The translations under genes and the position numbers were made by a program. Shown piece by piece: positions 13,129 through 16,742 of a stretch of 16,742 nt of DNA. Under the pieces are notes generated by a model that did no database searches, was not told the DNA's origin, and was given only the letters and a program-made list of their open reading frames with translations. Source of the stretch: Actinomycetes bacterium. GTDB lineage: Bacteria; Actinomycetota; Actinomycetes; Mycobacteriales; Mycobacteriaceae. The DNA lies in NCBI GenBank assembly GCA_023388385.1, contig JAEWGK010000258.1:1-16742 (forward strand). Direction: 5' to 3'. Each line of letters begins with the position of its first letter. The first letter of the stretch is position 1.

Positions 13129-14006
13129 TCCCGACCGGCGCCGTTCCGGGCCGCCCGCTGGCCGTGCTCGCCGGCGGGGTCGGCGTGCCGCGCGACGAGT
13201 GGGCGCCGCTGCTGGAGGTCCTCGGCAACGCCGGCATGCCGCATCTGGTGGTCGAGCGGCCGGGCACGTCGTGGATCGGGCCGTGGGGCCGCGGCGAGGG
13301 CCCGACCCTGGACTCCGAGGCCGGGCGCATCGCCGACGCGTGCCGACGCGCGCGTTCCGACGGCGCCGGTCCCGTCATCCTCGTCGCCCACTCCGCCGCG
13401 GGCTTCTTCGCCGAGGCCGCGCTCCTGGCCGAGCCGGGGCTCGCCGACGGCGTCGTGCTCCTCGACATCTCCGCCACCTCCGCCGCACTGCCCGCGTTCC
13501 CGGGGCTCGTCGCCCTGTCGCGCCTGCTGGCCGGGGCGACCGTGCCGCTGGTCCGCCGGTTCGAGGGCGGGGCCGCCGCCGGCCGGTGGCGCACCCTGCT
13601 CCTGGAGAACGCGCTGTTCCGCTACTGGGCCCGGGACCTGCGCCGCCTGCGCCGCCGGGGGGCGGGGCGGCACCTGGGGTCCACGCGGCACCTGGGGCCG
13701 GACGCCGCGGCCGCCTCGCCCGACGACGCGCGCGGCTCATCCCCGGTCACGGGGCGGGCGCTCGTGCTCACCGCCTACCCGGCGGTGCCTGCGGCCGTCG
13801 CCGCCCTGCCCTTCGGCGCGGCGCTGTGGGATCGCGCCTGTCGCCTGGGATGGTCCGGCCACGCTGATCGCATCGCCCGCCGCTGGTCGGAACTTGCGGA
13901 GGACTGCGCCGAGGTCGAGCTTCGCGACTGCGGCCACATGGTCATGGGCGAAAGGCCCGCCGCCGTGGCCGCCTTCATCCGGGGCCTCGCCCGCGCGGCG
14001 GAGTAG
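13125..14006 (+). CDS. Alpha/beta hydrolase translationally coupled to lysX
   Basis: This 293-residue protein has an alpha/beta hydrolase layout. Seen: an N-terminal strand LAVLAGGVGVPRDEW, the nucleophile elbow VILVAHSAAGFFAEA (Ser90), 'GVVLLDISATS' (109-119) and the late histidine His271 in DCGHMVMGERP. The catalytic acid is not obvious after the strand ALVLTAYPA (212-220); D114 or D268 are candidates. There is no signal peptide or membrane helix, so it is probably cytoplasmic. Its ATG overlaps the lysX stop codon (ATGA), implying coupled translation. Esterases paired with aminoacyl-phosphatidylglycerol synthases are known (AhyD in Enterococcus, PE in C. glutamicum), so a role in removing lysine from the lipid is a reasonable inference, not shown. 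The region at residues 182-193 contains a six-residue tandem duplication (RHLGST/RHLGPD) from an 18-bp repeat at 13667-13697. Confidence 0.8.
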   Translation: MIPTGAVPGRPLAVLAGGVGVPRDEWAPLLEVLGNAGMPHLVVERPGTSWIGPWGRGEGPTLDSEAGRIADACRRARSDGAGPVILVAHSAAGFFAEAALLAEPGLADGVVLLDISATSAALPAFPGLVALSRLLAGATVPLVRRFEGGAAAGRWRTLLLENALFRYWARDLRRLRRRGAGRHLGSTRHLGPDAAAASPDDARGSSPVTGRALVLTAYPAVPAAVAALPFGAALWDRACRLGWSGHADRIARRWSELAEDCAEVELRDCGHMVMGERPAAVAAFIRGLARAAE

Positions 14007-14061
14007 GGGGCGGCCCGCGGGTCCCGGACTCCGGCGCTCCGCCCCCGTGTGGCGGCATTTC

Positions 14062-14077
14062 CGGGGGCCGGCCCCCG
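14062..14077. terminator. Perfect GC palindrome after the lysX operon
   Basis: CGGGGGCCGGCCCCCG is a perfect 16-bp palindrome that can fold as a 6-bp stem with a CCGG loop. It lies 56 bases past the hydrolase stop codon and could end the lysX operon transcript. It has no T-tract. Confidence 0.4.
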
Positions 14078-14103
14078 AGGGTGTGCCGGGCGTGCCGGCC
14101 GGT

Positions 14104-14236
14104 CTCGGTTTCAGTGTCGGCGGAGGCCCTGCAGACCCCCGGGATCGACACTGAAACCGAGGATTTCGGCCCTTTTTCCTCGGTTTCAGTGCAGTTCCCC
14201 GGCCCCTCGAGGCCCTCGACTGACGCTGAAACCGAG
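14104..14236. repeat. Tandem pair of inverted-repeat units (four 16-bp elements)
   Basis: Four copies of one element alternate in orientation. R1 (14104-14119) reads CTCGGTTTCAGTGTCG. R2 (14146-14161) is its exact reverse complement. R3 (14179-14194) reads CTCGGTTTCAGTGCAG. R4 (14221-14236) is the reverse complement of CTCGGTTTCAGCGTCA. The core CTCGGTTTCAG is invariant. R1-R2 and R3-R4 each form a 58-bp unit with a 26-base centre, and 17 bases separate the units. The centres of the two units are not alike. Element centres are 42, 33 and 42 bp apart, near whole turns of DNA. R2 and R3 can also pair as a 15-bp stem (14149-14163 with 14177-14191). The array lies between convergent genes, so it is not a promoter region. 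It could be a REP/REPIN-like element, a protein-binding array, or structured 3' RNA. I cannot assign it to a known family. Confidence 0.85.
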
Positions 14237-14243
14237 TGTGGCG

Positions 14244-14263
14244 GGCCCGCGGCCCCGCGGGCC
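14244..14263. terminator. GC-rich hairpin downstream of fadH
   Basis: GGCCCGCG (14244-14251) and CGCGGGCC (14256-14263) form a perfect 8-bp stem with a 4-base loop. It is 27 bases past the fadH stop codon on the minus strand and is a candidate terminator for that gene. It lacks a T-tract. Confidence 0.4.
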
Positions 14264-14290
14264 ACCCCCGCGGGCCACCCCGGCGGGCCG

Positions 14291-16414
14291 CTACAGGCGC
14301 AGCGCCGCCGTGACCGCCTGCCGGATGGCCCGCTCGGCATCGAGCTCGGCGGCGACGTCGGCGCCGCCGAGGATGAGGACGTCGTCACGCACCCGCCCAT
14401 CGGCGGACCGGGCACCGGGGGCGACCTCCGATTCCTGACCTGCGCAGATGACCACGGTGTCGACCGGGATGACGCGGTCGACGGTCCCCTCGCTGTCGGC
14501 GGCGGGCTCGGTGACGTGGAGGCCCTCGTCGTCGATGCGCCGGTAGGTCACTCCCGGGTGCATGACGACGCCCGCCTTCTTCAGCTCCGCGGCGTGGACC
14601 CAGCCGGTGGTCTTGCCGGGACCGCGGCCCATGCGACCGGTGCGGCGCTGCAGCAGGTGGACCTCGCGGTCGATGGCGCCGGGCAGGTCGCGGTGCGGCG
14701 TCGGCTCGCCGAGGGCCGCGCGGGAGCCGGCCGCGAACTCCTCCGGGGAGGCGACGCCCCACGCCTCACGCCACGTCGCGACGTCCTGATCCGGCTCGCG
14801 GGTGAGGAACTCCGCGACGTCGACGCCGATGCCGCCGGCGCCGATGACGGCCACGCGGCGGCCTGCCTCGCGGGCACCGGACAGCAGCTCGTCGTACGTG
14901 ACGACGCACGGGTGGTCCGCGCCCTCGATGTCCGGGATGCGCGGCCGGACGCCCGAGGTGACCGCGACGCGGTCGAAGCCGCGGTCGAGCAGCTCGGCGG
15001 CGTCGGCGCGCTCGTTCAGGTGGACGGGCACGCCGAGGACCTCGAGGCGGCGGGCGAAGTAGTCCAGCGAGCGGCCGTACTCCTCCTTGCCGGGGACGCG
15101 GGCGGCGAGGCGGAACTGGCCGCCGAGCTCGCCGGAGGCCTCGAAGACCTCGACGTGGTGGCCGCGGGTCGCGGCGGCCTCCGCGAATGCCAGGCCCGCG
15201 ACGCCCGCGCCGATGACGGCCACGCGCTTCGGCGCGACGGCGCGGGAGTCGCGCAGCGGCTGCAGCTCGATCTCCCGGCCGGCGATGGGGTTGACCAGGC
15301 AGGACACCTTCTTGTTGGCGAAGGTGCGGTCGAGGCATGCCTGGTTGCAGGCGATGCAGACGTTGATCTCGTCGGCGCGGCCGGCGGCGGCCTTCGCGGC
15401 GAAGTCCGGGTCGGCGAGCATCGGCCGCGCCATGGAGACGAGGTCCGCCTGCCCGGCGGCGAGGATGTCCTCCGCCACCTGCGCGTCGTTGATGCGGTTG
15501 GACGCGGTGACGGGGATGGACACCTCGCGGCGCAGCGCCGCGGTGTACTCCGCGAACGCGGCCCGCGGGACGGAGGTGACGATGGTCGGCACCCGCGCTT
15601 CATGCCAGCCGATGCCGGTGTTGAACACGTCGACGCCCACGGCCTCGAGGCGGTGGGCCAGCTCGACGGTCTCGGACCAGGACTGGCCGCCCTCGACCAG
15701 ATCGGCGAGGGAGATGCGGTACTGCACCAGGAAGTCGTCCCCTCCGGCGTTGCGGATGCGGCGGGCGACCTCGACGGGCAGGTTCATCCGCTTGTCCGCG
15801 GAGCCGCCCCAGTGGTCGGAGCGGTGGTTGACGCGCTCGGCGAGGAACTGGTTGAGCAGGTAGCCCTCCGAGCCCATGATCTCCACGCCGTCGTAGCCGG
15901 CGCGCTTCGCCAGCTCCGCGGCCCGCGCGTAGGCGTCGACGGTGCGGCGGACGTCCCACCCGGTCATGCCGAACGCGCGGAAGGGCGTGATGGGGGACCG
16001 CGACGCCGACGCCGTGCGGATGAACGGGTGGTAGCCGTAGCGGCCGGAGTGCAGCAGCTGCATGACGACGCGCCCTCCGTGGGCATGGACCTCGTCGGTG
16101 ACGGCGCGGTGCGCGTCGGCCATGCGGCGGGACCGCATCATGGAGCCGGCGGGCAGTAGCCAGCCGGTGACGTTCGGCGCGTAGCCGCCGGTGACGATGA
16201 GCCCGGCGCCGCCCCGGGCCCGGCGGCCCAGGTAGGCGGCGAGCTTGGGGACGTCGGCGACGCGCTCCTCCAGGCCGGTGTGCATCGAGCCCATGACCAC
16301 ACGGTTGCGCAACTGGAACGGGCCGACGTCGATCGGGGAGGTCAGGTGCGGGTACGGGGAGGCGGCGCAGTCGGGCCGGACGGCGCCTCCGCCGGAGGGG
16401 CTGGGCTGGGGCAT
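14291..16414 (-). CDS. fadH: 2,4-dienoyl-CoA reductase (NADPH), FadH type
   Basis: This 707-residue iron-sulfur flavoprotein should reduce 2,4-dienoyl-CoA intermediates during breakdown of unsaturated fatty acids. The N-terminal old-yellow-enzyme barrel spans about 22-350 (SPIDVGPFQLRNRVVMGSMHTG ... GSEGYLLNQFLAERVNHRSD). Tyr185 and His271 (GWHEARVPTI) correspond to the catalytic Tyr166 and His252 of E. coli FadH. The 4Fe-4S cysteines are C353, C356, C360 and C372, with exactly the E. coli spacing. FAD- and NADPH-binding Rossmann motifs follow at RVAVIGAGVAGLAFAEAA (about 397) and RRVAVIGAGGIGVDVAEF. The protein is about 35 residues longer than the E. coli enzyme, part of it an N-terminal Pro/Ser/Gly-rich tail. 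The ATG at 16414 is chosen for a GATAAT box six bases upstream (leaderless). Related OYE-type NADH:flavin oxidoreductases are the alternative, but the catalytic pair favours FadH. Confidence 0.9.
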   Translation of the reverse strand: MPQPSPSGGGAVRPDCAASPYPHLTSPIDVGPFQLRNRVVMGSMHTGLEERVADVPKLAAYLGRRARGGAGLIVTGGYAPNVTGWLLPAGSMMRSRRMADAHRAVTDEVHAHGGRVVMQLLHSGRYGYHPFIRTASASRSPITPFRAFGMTGWDVRRTVDAYARAAELAKRAGYDGVEIMGSEGYLLNQFLAERVNHRSDHWGGSADKRMNLPVEVARRIRNAGGDDFLVQYRISLADLVEGGQSWSETVELAHRLEAVGVDVFNTGIGWHEARVPTIVTSVPRAAFAEYTAALRREVSIPVTASNRINDAQVAEDILAAGQADLVSMARPMLADPDFAAKAAAGRADEINVCIACNQACLDRTFANKKVSCLVNPIAGREIELQPLRDSRAVAPKRVAVIGAGVAGLAFAEAAATRGHHVEVFEASGELGGQFRLAARVPGKEEYGRSLDYFARRLEVLGVPVHLNERADAAELLDRGFDRVAVTSGVRPRIPDIEGADHPCVVTYDELLSGAREAGRRVAVIGAGGIGVDVAEFLTREPDQDVATWREAWGVASPEEFAAGSRAALGEPTPHRDLPGAIDREVHLLQRRTGRMGRGPGKTTGWVHAAELKKAGVVMHPGVTYRRIDDEGLHVTEPAADSEGTVDRVIPVDTVVICAGQESEVAPGARSADGRVRDDVLILGGADVAAELDAERAIRQAVTAALRL

Positions 16415-16420
16415 GTCCCG

Positions 16421-16449
16421 ATTATCGCGCCCCGCGAACAGTATCGCGG
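16421..16449 (-). promoter_or_regulatory. fadH promoter with perfect dyad operator candidate
   Basis: On the minus strand GATAAT (plus 16421-16426) ends six bases before the fadH ATG. CCGCGA (16432-16437) and TCGCGG (16444-16449) form a perfect inverted repeat around ACAGTA. The dyad fills the space between the -10 box and the -35 region (about -18 to -35), where a repressor would block polymerase. TetR-type repressors responding to acyl-CoA commonly control such genes, but nothing here identifies the protein. Confidence 0.55.
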
Positions 16450-16574
16450 CGGAACACAGGTATTCGAGGCCACGCCGGCGAGGCGATGCCGTCATGCCGG
16501 GAGAAGGGCAGTCGGCCCTGGGGAGACGATCCCCATTGGTCGTGGTCCTCGACGAGTCGGGTGATTCACGGGCA

Positions 16575-16580
16575 TACGAT
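16575..16580 (+). promoter_or_regulatory. Possible -10 box of the right-edge gene
   Basis: TACGAT fits TANNNT and would give a leader of about 80 bases before the ATG at 16667. A short palindrome GTGATTCAC (16561-16569) lies just upstream. No convincing -35 box is present, so this is tentative. Confidence 0.3.
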
Positions 16581-16606
16581 GATCCGGTTGCGGCGCCGCG
16601 CCGCCT

Positions 16607-16632
16607 GCCCGCGCCGCCCGCCCGCGCCGCCC
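16607..16632 (+). repeat. 13-bp perfect tandem duplication
   Basis: GCCCGCGCCGCCC occurs twice back to back (16607-16619 and 16620-16632) in the leader of the right-edge gene. It is probably a replication-slippage product in GC-rich DNA and could vary in copy number between strains. Confidence 0.7.
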
Positions 16633-16666
16633 GCACGATCAGGAACAGGAGGAGGAACCCCAGCCC

Positions 16667-16742
16667 ATGGCCCCGCACGCCGCATCCGATTTCGCGCATC
16701 CGGCGCCGCCGCCCCCGCCGTCGGTGCGCCGCCTCCTGCTGG
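16667..16742 (+). CDS. Partial N-terminus of unidentified protein
   Basis: Only 25 codons are present before the right edge. The start MAPHAASDFAHPAPPPPPS is followed by VRRLLL, which suggests a proline-rich tail leading into a helix. A strong purine-rich ribosome binding site, AGGAGGAGGA, lies at 16647-16656, ten bases before the ATG. It is one of the few SD-led starts in this window. The gene diverges from fadH. I do not recognise the product. A basic pair followed by leucines could be the beginning of a membrane helix, but this is too short to judge. Confidence 0.6.
   Translation, partial: MAPHAASDFAHPAPPPPPSVRRLLL

Noticed and set aside
14104..14236. CRISPR array
   Set aside because: The elements alternate in orientation, are 16 bp, and have gaps of 26 and 17 bases. 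A CRISPR needs same-direction repeats with near-constant spacers, and no cas genes are present.
14104..14236. Ordinary Rho-independent terminator
   Set aside because: The hairpins have long loops (26 bases) or lack a following T-tract; the T-run at 14173-14177 is inside a loop or 11 bases from a stem. Four conserved arms with fixed spacing exceed what a terminator requires.
14081..16159. A 692-codon plus-strand open frame that includes the inverted-repeat array (translating it as SVSV.../TETE... repeats)
   Set aside because: It is antisense to fadH, which has convincing catalytic and iron-sulfur motifs. The repeat-peptide look comes from the DNA repeats.
16561..16569. GTGATTCAC as a fourth CRP-type site
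   Set aside because: The half-sites are separated by one base, not six, so it does not fit the CRP/GlxR geometry.

Overview
The window is very GC-rich with dense, mostly leaderless genes. It is probably from an actinobacterium of the Mycobacteriales, and Corynebacterium or a close relative is my best guess. The reasons are a full-length fused LysX (membrane MprF-like part plus lysyl-tRNA synthetase), TANNNT -10 boxes placed 6-8 nt before start codons, GC-rich hairpins without U-tracts as likely terminators, and TGTGA-N6-TCACA-like sites resembling those of the corynebacterial regulator GlxR. The organism call is inference. I see no rRNA, tRNA, insertion sequence or CRISPR array.

Layout, left to right. 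A truncated gene start on the minus strand (probably an HrpB-like helicase) diverges from a TIM-barrel amidohydrolase (217-1029). Next comes a cation diffusion facilitator transporter (1160-2062) with a strong intrinsic terminator. It is followed by an alpha/beta hydrolase whose nucleophile serine is replaced by glycine (2336-3271) and a TrhA/hemolysin III-type membrane protein (3391-4116). A ketopantoate-reductase family gene (minus, 4171-5094) diverges from an O6-methylguanine-DNA methyltransferase (5173-5715). A membrane protein with an LssY_C domain (minus, 5791-7197) and a class I glutamine amidotransferase (minus, 7273-8028) follow. The amidotransferase diverges from a nitroreductase (8095-8778).

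The right half centres on lipid functions. An IclR-type regulator (minus, 8839-9612) diverges from lysX (9856-13128). The last four bases of lysX overlap the start of a second alpha/beta hydrolase (13125-14006). LysX makes lysyl-tRNA and transfers lysine to phosphatidylglycerol. The coupled hydrolase is a plausible partner that removes the amino acid or acts on the same lipid pool. The shared upstream region holds two CRP/GlxR-like palindromes and one dyad that could be an IclR operator. Facing the lysX operon is a complete 2,4-dienoyl-CoA reductase (fadH, minus, 14291-16414) with a perfect dyad at its promoter. The start of an unidentified gene lies at the right edge (16667 onward).

The most unusual structure is in the convergent gap between the lysX operon and fadH. 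Four copies of a 16-bp element with a CTCGGTTTCAG core alternate in orientation, forming two 58-bp inverted-repeat units with identical 26-nt centres (14104-14236). They match no ordinary terminator and are the best candidate here for an undescribed element.
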